Assembly (NCBI GenBank): GCA_040510375.1
Contig: JBEVJC010000008.1
Span: forward strand, 248,001-312,000
DNA from: JBEVJC01 sp040510375
GTDB taxonomy: Bacteria > Bacteroidota > Bacteroidia > Chitinophagales > Chitinophagaceae
Direction of reading: 5' to 3'
Length of the DNA stretch: 64,000 nucleotides
Both the position numbers and the translations under genes were made by a program. Below, one piece after another: positions 20,436-29,346 of the stretch. A model generated the notes under the pieces. It did not search any database, was not told the DNA's origin, and saw nothing but the letters and a program-made list of their open reading frames with translations. The stretch's first letter is position 1; every line of letters starts with the position of its first letter.

Positions 20436-22067
20436 GTGAGTTCGGCGATATATTTTTTGAGAAACCTTACCCTGTTGCTATTGGCAACCCTTGCCACCTG
20501 TTCTTCTTTCCACGCGCAGGACTACAAATTTGCATCTTCAATTGATAGTATACTGAACATCTGGTCCGGTCTTGAAAAACCAGGCATAACCATCGCCATT
20601 GTTAGAAACGGGAAGCTGATATATGAAAATAATGTCGGAATGGCGAATATTGGTAAAAACAGACCGAATGATTCAACAACAACTTTCTGGATTGCATCTA
20701 CGAGTAAACAATTTACAGCAGCAGGTATCTACCTGCTGGCCAATAATAATAAATTGTCATTGCAAAAATCTGTCAGAACCTATCTGACAGACCTTCCGCT
20801 CCTGTTCAATGATGTTACCATTGACCATCTGGTACATCATACAAGTGGTATTCGCGATGGATTTGTATTAACAGCATTATCCAAAAAACCGGAAGCCCTC
20901 TATACAAATGAAAATGTACTGGCCTATCTGAAACAGCAACGCGACTTTAGTTTTCGTCCAGGATCAGCTTTTGAATATAACAACTCAGGGTATGTATTAC
21001 TTGCCAGAGTGATTGAAAAAGTGTCGGGTGTACCGTATCCTGAATTCATGAAAGTTAATTTCTTTCAGCCGCTTGGTATGTTACATACGTATATTTCAGG
21101 ATCGTTTCCGGCTACGGAGCAAATGGCGGAAGGTTACAAGGAACAGTCGGACAAAAATCCCAGCAGTTATGCCGAAACGCATTTCAAGGGAAATACTTAT
21201 GGCTCCACCGGTGTTATTACAACGATAAAGGATCTGGTAACCTGGTCCACAGTTATCCAGTCAGGCGGCGTTGGTACGCCCTTTCAAAAAATAATCAGTC
21301 AGTTGCTTACCTCAGGTAAATTGGACAATGGTAAGGCGGTCGCCTACGGCGGAGGACTGGAAAAAGTAAATTATAAGGGAAAAACAGCGTATGAACATTT
21401 TGGAGCTGATGAAGGCTTTAAAGCCAACATGATCTATTTCCCGGAACAAAACATTACCGTTATTGGCCTGACGAATAATGGAAGCCAATACAAACTCCAG
21501 GAAATTTTATATGGTATTGCCGACCTGGTATTAGGCATAACAACGCCTCATTCAATTCCATTAGAACAGCCAGATGAGGAATTATTATTAACCACCCATT
21601 ATTATGATCCGGTGTCTCCAAAGTTCCTGATCGTTAATGACTATAAAAGTTTCGCGAAAATTGGTACGTCGGCTAATGGATACGCGGCACCATTCGGAAA
21701 ATCCGGACAAACACTGGTTAGCGGCGATCCATTACCGGTTAAGTACCGAGTATCGCCTGAAAAGTTAAAAGCCCAGGATCAAAGCCAGCTGGAACTAACC
21801 AGGATCATTCCCGATACCAGCACCGGCGACCTCAACCGCTTTTTAGGTGAATACTATTCAGATGAGTTGCAGACATCCTATAAAATCACCAATTCTGATA
21901 AGGGAATTGCTTTTGAATTGTTACCTGGCGTAACTCTTGACCTGTACAGGATTACCCCTACAGATTTTATGTTCGAATATCTGGGGCCCAATTATCTGCA
22001 ATTTGATGGAAACGCGTTTTTTTTCTCGCGCGAGGGTTGTCGCCGGCTCCGGTTTGAGCGTAAATAA
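20436..22067 (+). CDS. Serine hydrolase, class C beta-lactamase/penicillin-binding fold
   Basis: About 543 residues. No in-frame ATG precedes the conserved domain; the frame opens after a stop at 20388, so translation must start at GTG 20436 or TTG 20403. GTG gives a compact signal peptide. The beta-lactamase domain shows SxxK in IASTSKQFTAAGIY (Ser near residue 88), YxN in YNNSGYVLLARV, and an HFGADEGF segment in place of KTG. A C-terminal extension of about 180 residues is probably a beta-barrel accessory domain (DUF3471-like). Possible roles are peptidase, esterase or D-aminopeptidase. It may belong to the glycan locus, but a 250-bp gap separates it from the glycosidase. Confidence 0.82.
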   Translation: MSSAIYFLRNLTLLLLATLATCSSFHAQDYKFASSIDSILNIWSGLEKPGITIAIVRNGKLIYENNVGMANIGKNRPNDSTTTFWIASTSKQFTAAGIYLLANNNKLSLQKSVRTYLTDLPLLFNDVTIDHLVHHTSGIRDGFVLTALSKKPEALYTNENVLAYLKQQRDFSFRPGSAFEYNNSGYVLLARVIEKVSGVPYPEFMKVNFFQPLGMLHTYISGSFPATEQMAEGYKEQSDKNPSSYAETHFKGNTYGSTGVITTIKDLVTWSTVIQSGGVGTPFQKIISQLLTSGKLDNGKAVAYGGGLEKVNYKGKTAYEHFGADEGFKANMIYFPEQNITVIGLTNNGSQYKLQEILYGIADLVLGITTPHSIPLEQPDEELLLTTHYYDPVSPKFLIVNDYKSFAKIGTSANGYAAPFGKSGQTLVSGDPLPVKYRVSPEKLKAQDQSQLELTRIIPDTSTGDLNRFLGEYYSDELQTSYKITNSDKGIAFELLPGVTLDLYRITPTDFMFEYLGPNYLQFDGNAFFFSREGCRRLRFERK

Positions 22068-22143
22068 CAAATCGGGCTCTCGTTTTTGGTCTTCCTGCCG
22101 TAACTTGGAAATCCGACCAAACTACAACCCAACGGCAAAGCAG

Positions 22144-22509
22144 ATGAACAATTCCAGCACACAAAATCAGCGAATCGCTAAAATGACCTTCTCTTCGGTC
22201 TATCCCATGTATGTGGCAAAAGTGGGGAAGAAAGGCAGGACAAAAGAAGAACTACATCAGGTCATACAATGGTTAACCAGTTTCGATGATAAACGACTGC
22301 GGGAACTTATAAAGGAGAAAGTAACATTTGAAACATTCTTCCAATTGGCGTCCCTCAATCCCAATGTACACCTGATCACAGGAGTGATCTGCGGATATCG
22401 TGTGGAAGAAATCGAAGACCAGTTGACAAAGCAGGTTCGGTATCTTGATAAACTCGTGGATGAGCTGGCAAAGGGCAGGAAGATGGAGAAGATTTTACGC
22501 AGTTCCTAG
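22144..22509 (+). CDS. DUF2200 family protein
   Basis: 121-residue cytoplasmic protein of a conserved family without known function. Recognisable family blocks are MTFSSVYPMYVAKVGKKGRT near the N-terminus, HLITGVICGYRVEEIED in the middle and RYLDKLVDELAKGRKMEKIL at the end. The ATG at 22144 was chosen because family resemblance starts there; the longer open frame overlaps the serine hydrolase gene. No operon partner is obvious. Confidence 0.88.
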   Translation: MNNSSTQNQRIAKMTFSSVYPMYVAKVGKKGRTKEELHQVIQWLTSFDDKRLRELIKEKVTFETFFQLASLNPNVHLITGVICGYRVEEIEDQLTKQVRYLDKLVDELAKGRKMEKILRSS

Positions 22510-22695
22510 CCTGTTATCCCGGGACAGGGCATCTTTATAAAAACAACTCCCCTTATTGGCATCCCATGTGAAGTTTCTTTAATGAGATTTCTGAACAGGA
22601 AGCCAATTGCTATTCATAAATGCTTATTACCGTTAAAACCAAACTCTGAACATTCCTCATGTTTTTTGGATATATTCGGTCAGACCAGACTACCT

Positions 22696-25137
22696 ATGTA
22701 CAAACTCCTTTTACCATGCCTGCTGATTTGTCTTTACCCATGTCTCCGTGCCCAGGCACAGGGAACGCGTAGCATCCATGTTACCGTACTGGATGAAAAG
22801 AAAAACACCTCACCAGGTTCCTCCGTTTATTTATTAACGTCAGATTCTGTAATCATCCGGTCTGGTGCTGCCAGCGCTACTGGTAATTTTGAATTTAATA
22901 ATCTTGGAGTTGGGAGATACCTGGTCCGGGTTAACCAGTCCGAATATGAAACTGGTTATAGCCACCTGATTGACCTGGAGAAAAACACCCGGTTCCCGAT
23001 CGTAATTACACTCAAACCCAGGGGCAGTACATTAGAGGAGCTGACGGTTGTTTCAATGAAGCCACTAATCCAGTTCCTGCCCGATAAAACAGTAATAAAT
23101 CCAGATGCCAATATTACAAATGCCGGTGCAACAGTTATGGATATCCTGGAAAAATCTCCGGGAATAACCGTCGGCAAAGACGGGTCTATTATCATGAAAG
23201 GGAAACCTGCGGTAACCGTGTTGATTGATGGCAAACCAACACAACTCAGTGGGGCAGACCTGCAGGCATACCTGTCGGGCATCAGTGGTTCACAGGTCGA
23301 ATCCATTGAACTGATAGAAAACCCGGGAGCCCGGTACGATGCGTCGGGAAACGCAGGGATTATCAATATAAAGACAAAGTCCAACCGGCAAAAAGGGTTT
23401 AATGGTTCATTGAACCTAAGTCTAGGACAGGGCATTTACTCCAAAACAGGTAATTCCATTAATCTCAATTACCGGAATGGAAAGACCAACTGGTTCCTGA
23501 ATTATGGTGTACGCGTAAACAAGGAAATGCAGGACCTATACACTTTGCGGAAATATTTTGATAGAAACGGGGAAGATTCCCTCTTGCTGGAACAACCAAA
23601 TATTTCCAGGAACAAAAATGTAGGCCACAATATAAAAACGGGATTTGATTATTTTATCAGTAGCCGGACTACTGCGGGACTGGTCTTCACTGGTGGTATA
23701 TTTGAGAAAAGGGCGAGGAGTTCGAATACGATCGACTGGATGGATCCGGAGTATAAAATCGATTCATCTATTAATACGCGGGGCGAAAATAACCTGCGGT
23801 TCAGGCGTGGTGGAGTTAACCTCAATTTAAGGCATAAGATCAATGAAAACAGTGACCTGACTGCCGACCTGGACTATGTTAAGTTTGCCATTGACGGCGA
23901 TCAGAATTATGAGACGCAGCTGGTGGCGCCAGGCAGTATCGTGTCGGCCACGAAAGGAAATATCCCGTCCAGACTGGACATTATTACCGCAAAGATTGAT
24001 TACACCAGGCGATTCAAACAGGTGGTGATGGAATCCGGCTTAAAAACAGCCATCAACAAAACTGATAATCTTGCGGAATATTATTATGCAGACAATAACA
24101 ACTGGCAGCCGGACCTGAGCCGGAGTAACCATTTCCTGTATGATGAAAGAATAAGTGCAGCCTATACCAGTATCGATGCAGAGCAGGGAAAATGGCATTG
24201 GCAGGCGGGGCTTCGTTATGAAATTACTTCATATAAGGCCCATCAGTTAGGCAATGCAATTGCGAAGGATTCTGCATTTAATAGAAATTATAGCAGCCTC
24301 TTCCCTACTGCTTTTATTTCCTACCAGGCCGACAGCAATCATATGTTTACTTTCAGAACGGGCAGAAGGATCGACAGGCCGGCGTTCCAGAATCTCAATC
24401 CTTTTCTTACCACGCTCAACAAGTATACATATGAGGGCGGCAATCCGTTTATCAAGCCGCAATACACCTGGAATTTTGCCATTGCCCATACCTACAAACA
24501 AATGCTGACCACGGAGGTTTCCTATAGCTATCTCAGCGATTATTTTTCGCAGATCTTTATAATAGACTCAAACAGCAGTAATGTAAATAAGAATATAATC
24601 ATTTACACCAGGGGTAATGTGGGATCTTTCCAGAATTTCGGGATTACCGAAACATTTCAGTTGCCTGTCAAGCCCTGGTGGAACCTGACCGCCGTTGCGG
24701 TATTCAATTATAAAATTATAAAGGGGGTGATCTGGGCACCTCTCAAAGCGGAAATAGGTCAGTTGAATGTAAGCCTGAACAACCAGTTCCGGCTGAGTAA
24801 AGGATGGGGCTTTGAGGTGAGTGGTTATTACCAGACAAGGAGCCAGATTGACCTGCAGGAATGGCTGACACCGCAGGGCGAACTGAACCTGGGTATTTCC
24901 AAACAGGTATTAAAGGAAAAAGGATCACTTAAGTTGAATGTCCGCGATCTTACCTATTTCCAGAATTATTCGGGTCAGTCTACTTTCCAGAATGCATATG
25001 AACCATTTGTGGTAAAATGGGATTCAAGGGTTGTGAGGTTAAGTTTCAGCTGGCGGTTTGGCAAAGCTTTTAAACAGGTAAAGAGATCGGAAGGTGGTGC
25101 TACTGATGAGATTGACCGGGCGGGGAATGGGAATTAG
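22696..25137 (+). CDS. TonB-dependent receptor, outer membrane beta-barrel family protein
   Basis: About 813 residues from the ATG at 22696, which begins a signal peptide (MYKLLLPCLLICLYPCL). A carboxypeptidase-regulatory-like repeat (about 25-110) is followed by a plug with DKTVINPDANITNAGATVMD, LIDGKPTQLSG and the stretch ENPGARYDASGNAGIINIKT, typical of the OMP_b-brl_3 subgroup. A large barrel follows and ends in SRVVRLSFSWRFGKAF plus a short charged tail. These receptors lack a SusD partner; their substrates (siderophores, peptides, metals) are mostly unknown. It appears monocistronic. Confidence 0.88.
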   Translation: MYKLLLPCLLICLYPCLRAQAQGTRSIHVTVLDEKKNTSPGSSVYLLTSDSVIIRSGAASATGNFEFNNLGVGRYLVRVNQSEYETGYSHLIDLEKNTRFPIVITLKPRGSTLEELTVVSMKPLIQFLPDKTVINPDANITNAGATVMDILEKSPGITVGKDGSIIMKGKPAVTVLIDGKPTQLSGADLQAYLSGISGSQVESIELIENPGARYDASGNAGIINIKTKSNRQKGFNGSLNLSLGQGIYSKTGNSINLNYRNGKTNWFLNYGVRVNKEMQDLYTLRKYFDRNGEDSLLLEQPNISRNKNVGHNIKTGFDYFISSRTTAGLVFTGGIFEKRARSSNTIDWMDPEYKIDSSINTRGENNLRFRRGGVNLNLRHKINENSDLTADLDYVKFAIDGDQNYETQLVAPGSIVSATKGNIPSRLDIITAKIDYTRRFKQVVMESGLKTAINKTDNLAEYYYADNNNWQPDLSRSNHFLYDERISAAYTSIDAEQGKWHWQAGLRYEITSYKAHQLGNAIAKDSAFNRNYSSLFPTAFISYQADSNHMFTFRTGRRIDRPAFQNLNPFLTTLNKYTYEGGNPFIKPQYTWNFAIAHTYKQMLTTEVSYSYLSDYFSQIFIIDSNSSNVNKNIIIYTRGNVGSFQNFGITETFQLPVKPWWNLTAVAVFNYKIIKGVIWAPLKAEIGQLNVSLNNQFRLSKGWGFEVSGYYQTRSQIDLQEWLTPQGELNLGISKQVLKEKGSLKLNVRDLTYFQNYSGQSTFQNAYEPFVVKWDSRVVRLSFSWRFGKAFKQVKRSEGGATDEIDRAGNGN

Positions 25138-25250
25138 AAGCTTCGCGAATTATGGACGTAATATCGTGATAATCTCACCCTTGTCCGAGGCCGTACCGTA
25201 ATCCCAATCATGTCTTAAGTCTTCTTTCGCTGCGAAGGCACTGGCAGATT

Positions 25251-25679
25251 TTACACTGCTGTCGCCTCAAATCCAAACTTTATTGCAGATTTAAGTATTT
25301 CAAGGTCTATATCTTTTAAAGTTTTGAACTTTATGCAATACCCGGTTACGCTTGCCTTGCCCAGGTTCTTTCCAAAAACCTGGGCCAGGTATTTCTTATC
25401 CTTGATACCAAGAATATAAACAGAAATTCCCGTTGTGTTTGCGCTTATGCCAATTTGGAAAAACTCCCTGGTCTTTCCATCAGCATAGGTTATCGTGTGC
25501 TGACCATATCCAATCGTGGGATTACTAACAGTTTTGTTTTCACTGTTTTTGCCATCATCAAACCAGAGTTTACATTTTGGTGAAAGTTTAGGAATGGTTT
25601 GGTGCAAAACCTGCAGGTCACTACGTTTTTGATCAGGTTGACTGGTTATATACTTTTTGATTTTTTCTTGAACATCCAT
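25251..25679 (-). CDS. DUF1801 domain-containing protein
   Basis: 142-residue cytoplasmic protein. It has the DUF1801 (YdhG-like) pattern: helical N-terminus with LHQTIPKLSPKCKLWF, then a beta-rich part with NPTIGYGQHTITYADGKTRE and the final block CIKFKTLKDIDLEILKSAIK. Members have been annotated as iron chaperones or as uncharacterised; I do not assign a reaction. The neighbour upstream is on the same strand, about 70 bp away. Confidence 0.85.
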   Translation of the reverse strand: MDVQEKIKKYITSQPDQKRSDLQVLHQTIPKLSPKCKLWFDDGKNSENKTVSNPTIGYGQHTITYADGKTREFFQIGISANTTGISVYILGIKDKKYLAQVFGKNLGKASVTGYCIKFKTLKDIDLEILKSAIKFGFEATAV

Positions 25680-25751
25680 AGAAATTACACATGGGTTATT
25701 ATCTCTTGTTTCAAATCTGTTTTTTTGTCAAAATTTCCAGCACTTTCCAGG

Positions 25752-26915
25752 TCATTCACACAAGATCTTTCCGGTCACCCTGAAACCCGGGCCAACGCCC
25801 TCAATATATACCGACATCTCCTTCACGATAACATCAATGGTAATTTGATCTGCAGTCCTGTTGATGGATCCACTTACGGCAATATAAATTTTTGAATCGG
25901 TCAGATCCTGAAGGTTAACTAAAAGGCAATCCTTACACTCTTTGGCATAAAAATCGTCGTTGACAGAAAAGTTTCCACTGCCGCCAAGGTTGCTTATCAT
26001 CAGTAACGTGGATTCGTCGTTACTAACCAGGGATGCTGTAGATTCTATGCACTCACCTACAGCATCCATTATTCTTCCATCAAAAGTAAGAGTTTCTTGT
26101 TCTGTTGCAGAAAGAGGTTCCTCTGCAGTGGTTGCGACCTGTGGTTTCAGCAATTTCGTTTCTATTAATTTAACCTGTGCAGGATATACCAGGTTGGTGA
26201 TTTTGAGTATCCGCGCCTTGATCAATTCAGCCTTTTCATTTTCATTTTTCTGAATCAGGGAATTGTGCTCTCTTATCATTCCTCCTATTTGAGGATCTAC
26301 ATCATTACCTGGTTTTTGGGGCGGTGTCGAAGGCGGCTGAAAACCACCAGGTTTCTGGCCAGGTTTTGCAGAAGTTGCTGAACCAGCGATGGAAGCACAA
26401 GTGATCAGGGCCTGGAAATATTTTGGATCAAGCAGTAAATCGTCGTTGTCCTTCGGCAAACACCATGTAAAATCTGTCTCCGAAGAATAAAACTGCTTTT
26501 TCTCACCTGGCTTTAACACCAAATATATATTCTCCGGTATATAGGGGGTTACCAGGGAAACCAGGGAAGATGCGTCGAACTTTCTACCCATGTTATCAAC
26601 CGGACAAACAGCTTTGAATGCCCAGTCATAGACCGCTACATCTTTGCTACTCACATTCTGAACTACGAAAAACAATGCGAACTTCTTTTTAAAATAGAAT
26701 TTCGGAACATCGCCCGATAACATTGCTTCATTCATTTTTTCCAATGAATTGGCAAGGGGGACAATAGTGGCGGAAACTTTCAGGCCTACCGGATGAGAAA
26801 TCCCTTTTCCGTCGGTAGTTCCGTTCCAGTAACGCAGCTTGACCAGATTTTCACCCTGGGCGAGGCATGTTAGGGTAAGTAGACAACAACAAGTAAATGC
26901 CAGGTAACGTATCAT
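25752..26915 (-). CDS. Exported protein of unknown function
   Basis: 387 residues starting at the ATG at 26915 with a signal peptide (MIRYLAFTCCCLLTLTCLAQ). The N-terminal half is beta-rich. A Pro/Gly/Gln-rich linker (about residues 195-215, KPGQKPGGFQPPSTPPQKPG) leads into a helical stretch ending in LIKARILKITN, then a beta-rich C-terminal domain that ends in VTGKILCE. I do not recognise a family. The modular layout suggests two periplasmic or surface domains joined by a flexible linker. Confidence 0.75.
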   Translation of the reverse strand: MIRYLAFTCCCLLTLTCLAQGENLVKLRYWNGTTDGKGISHPVGLKVSATIVPLANSLEKMNEAMLSGDVPKFYFKKKFALFFVVQNVSSKDVAVYDWAFKAVCPVDNMGRKFDASSLVSLVTPYIPENIYLVLKPGEKKQFYSSETDFTWCLPKDNDDLLLDPKYFQALITCASIAGSATSAKPGQKPGGFQPPSTPPQKPGNDVDPQIGGMIREHNSLIQKNENEKAELIKARILKITNLVYPAQVKLIETKLLKPQVATTAEEPLSATEQETLTFDGRIMDAVGECIESTASLVSNDESTLLMISNLGGSGNFSVNDDFYAKECKDCLLVNLQDLTDSKIYIAVSGSINRTADQITIDVIVKEMSVYIEGVGPGFRVTGKILCE

Positions 26916-27070
26916 AAAGTGATGGTTTAATTTGCCGGAATTCGTTGCTTTCAAATTCTGTAAATACCGTCACTATAACCTATCCGCGTCAACTCCCCTT
27001 TATTTGCAATACCACCTCACGCAACATTTTACTTCAATATATGCAAAATTCTGCTTGATCATAACGTTGC

Positions 27071-27088
27071 GGCCTGTTGTTGCAGGCC
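27071..27088 (-). terminator. Stem-loop downstream of the M13 peptidase gene
   Basis: GGCCTG and CAGGCC form a perfect 6-bp stem with a 6-nt loop 15 bp past the peptidase stop. There is no T run after it, so it may be a weak terminator or an mRNA 3' end structure. Confidence 0.35.
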
Positions 27089-27102
27089 CTGCAGCGTTTT
27101 AA

Positions 27103-29118
27103 TTACCATATTTTAACCTGCTTATCATTGTCGAGGTACATCATCTGCCCAGGTTTCACATCAAATGCCTGGTAAAAAGCCGGGTTGTTCATGAGTGGAC
27201 CATTCACCCGCCACATGGGTGGTGAATGCGGATCGTTATTTATCCAGTAACGCAGGTATTCGTCTTTCATTTTTACCCGCCAGATCCTGGCAACTGAAAT
27301 GAAAAATCGCTGAAGGGGTGTAAACCCACCGATCCTGGTGGTATCCTGTCCCTCTTTGGTCATTTTAAAAGCGTCAAGAGCCACAGCAACGCCACTTATA
27401 TCCGCTGTATTTTCTCCTACGGTAAGAGCGCCTTTCACATGTACGCTGTCGAGCACAGTGAATTGATTGTATTGATCAATGACCTGTTGGGTTCTGGCTT
27501 TAAACTTTTCGTAATCCTGAGGTGTCCACCAGTTTTTTACATTACCGTCTTTATCAAACTGGGCTCCCTGGTCATCAAATGTATGTGTCATTTCATGACC
27601 GATGACCATTCCGATTCCGCCATAATTAAGGGCGTCATCGGCATTATTGTCGAAATAAGGAGGTTGCAGAATTGCTGCGGGGAAAACAATTTCGTTTGCC
27701 TGGGGATTATTATAAGCGGTAACGGTGGAAGGGGTAGTGAACCACTCGGTTTTGTCGACAGGTTTCCCAAGTTTGGCCAGGTTATACTGGAAGTTGTTTG
27801 AAGCAGCTGACACTACATTTTCAAAATATTTATCCTTTACAATAGTTACATGGCTGTAATCCCGCCACTTATCAGGGTACCCGATTTTCTTTGTAATGGC
27901 AAATAATTTTTCCTTCGCTTTTTCCTTAGTGCTGTCACTCATCCAGTCCAGGTGGTCAACCCGGTTTGCAAAAGCTTTCTGCAGGTTATTTACCAGTTCC
28001 AGTATCCTTGCTTTAGCCGACTCGGAAAAATATAATTTCACATACAATTGTCCCAGTGCCTGTCCGAGATAATTATCCACCGCGCTGGCCATGATCTCGC
28101 CGCGTGTTTTTTGAATGGCCTGTCCCGTTAAAGACTTGTTATACTCAAAAGAAGCATCCACAAAAGGCTTGCTCAGATAATCGGCATAACTATTAATATA
28201 ATTTGCTTTCAGGTATATTTTCCAATCCCCGAGTGGAATCGATTTAAGGAGCGTGTTTAATTTTTCATAAAACAGCGGTTGCGCCACATCCAGGGAATCC
28301 ATAGTGGCGCCCAGGTTTTTGAAATAGGTTGTCCAGCCAATATTGCCTTGTTGTTTATTTAAATCAGCCAGGGCTATTTTATGGAAATTGCCCTTAACGT
28401 CCCGCATTTCAATATTGGTTTTGTGGGCAGCAGCCAGTTGTTTTTCTATAACGTAGACAAGTGCTGCGTTTTTTTTCGCCGTCATTGAATCGCTTCCGGT
28501 CAGCGAAAAAAGTTCCGCGAGATATTTTTTATAGGCCTGTTGGATAGCACCTGAAGCAGAATCATTATTGAAATAATAGTCCCTGTCCGGCATACCGATA
28601 CCGGTTTGATAAATATGACCCATATTCATTTTGCTGTTATCCTGATCGGGTGAAACCTGGAACGCAATGAGGGACACATTGGACAACCTGGCCTCTTTTG
28701 CCATTAATGTAAACATATCGGGAATACTGGTGATCCCACTGATCCGGTCCAACCCGTCTTTGATAGGCTCATAGCCGCGTTTGTTGATGGTATTGGTATC
28801 CATACCGGAAGCGAAAAAATCACCGATCTTTTGTTCCAGGCTACCTGGAGCATTGTTACTTTTTGACACACTATCCAGTATGCTTTGCAACTTGAGCCGT
28901 TGCTGATAATTCATAAACCGGTAGGCACCTACGCCCGACTGGCTCGCCGGTATCTGGGCCGTATCATACCATTTGGCATTTACATAATTAAAAAAATTAT
29001 CGCCCGGCTGTCGGGTCGAGTCGATCCCTTCAATTGCTACGAAAGATTTTTCGCTGGTTCCTGTTTTGCAGGCAACAAAAAAAACCAGGATGACAGATAG
29101 TAAAAACCAATTTTTCAT
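27103..29118 (-). CDS. M13 family zinc metalloendopeptidase (PepO/neprilysin-like)
   Basis: 671-residue lipoprotein peptidase. The N-terminus is a lipoprotein signal with the Cys in VFFVACKTG at residue 17. The peptidase M13 N-terminal region (about 40-430) is followed by the catalytic part: zinc ligands in GHEMTHTFDDQG near residue 507 and the third ligand in GENTADISGVAVA near 567. The C-terminal segment has the family pattern MWRVNGPLMNNPAFYQAFDV. Length is normal and all catalytic residues are present. It probably degrades peptides in the periplasm or at the surface. Transcribed alone. Confidence 0.95.
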   Translation of the reverse strand: MKNWFLLSVILVFFVACKTGTSEKSFVAIEGIDSTRQPGDNFFNYVNAKWYDTAQIPASQSGVGAYRFMNYQQRLKLQSILDSVSKSNNAPGSLEQKIGDFFASGMDTNTINKRGYEPIKDGLDRISGITSIPDMFTLMAKEARLSNVSLIAFQVSPDQDNSKMNMGHIYQTGIGMPDRDYYFNNDSASGAIQQAYKKYLAELFSLTGSDSMTAKKNAALVYVIEKQLAAAHKTNIEMRDVKGNFHKIALADLNKQQGNIGWTTYFKNLGATMDSLDVAQPLFYEKLNTLLKSIPLGDWKIYLKANYINSYADYLSKPFVDASFEYNKSLTGQAIQKTRGEIMASAVDNYLGQALGQLYVKLYFSESAKARILELVNNLQKAFANRVDHLDWMSDSTKEKAKEKLFAITKKIGYPDKWRDYSHVTIVKDKYFENVVSAASNNFQYNLAKLGKPVDKTEWFTTPSTVTAYNNPQANEIVFPAAILQPPYFDNNADDALNYGGIGMVIGHEMTHTFDDQGAQFDKDGNVKNWWTPQDYEKFKARTQQVIDQYNQFTVLDSVHVKGALTVGENTADISGVAVALDAFKMTKEGQDTTRIGGFTPLQRFFISVARIWRVKMKDEYLRYWINNDPHSPPMWRVNGPLMNNPAFYQAFDVKPGQMMYLDNDKQVKIW

Positions 29119-29346
29119 ATCGAATTAGTTAGAGACGAAAAAATGTTGAATTAATGATAAAGATATCATTTTAGGCCTGTATTTATGAAGCTCTGGGTGG
29201 CCACCTGTTTTTTTGCATTTGGCCTGGTTAATCCCCGACTCTCAAAATTGCATCCAGCGGGTTCACTGCTCAATTTGTCCATTTAAGCCTGTTCGTAAAT
29301 CCAACACAATAACCAATTGGTAGTTTACAGCATTAAATACCCAGGT

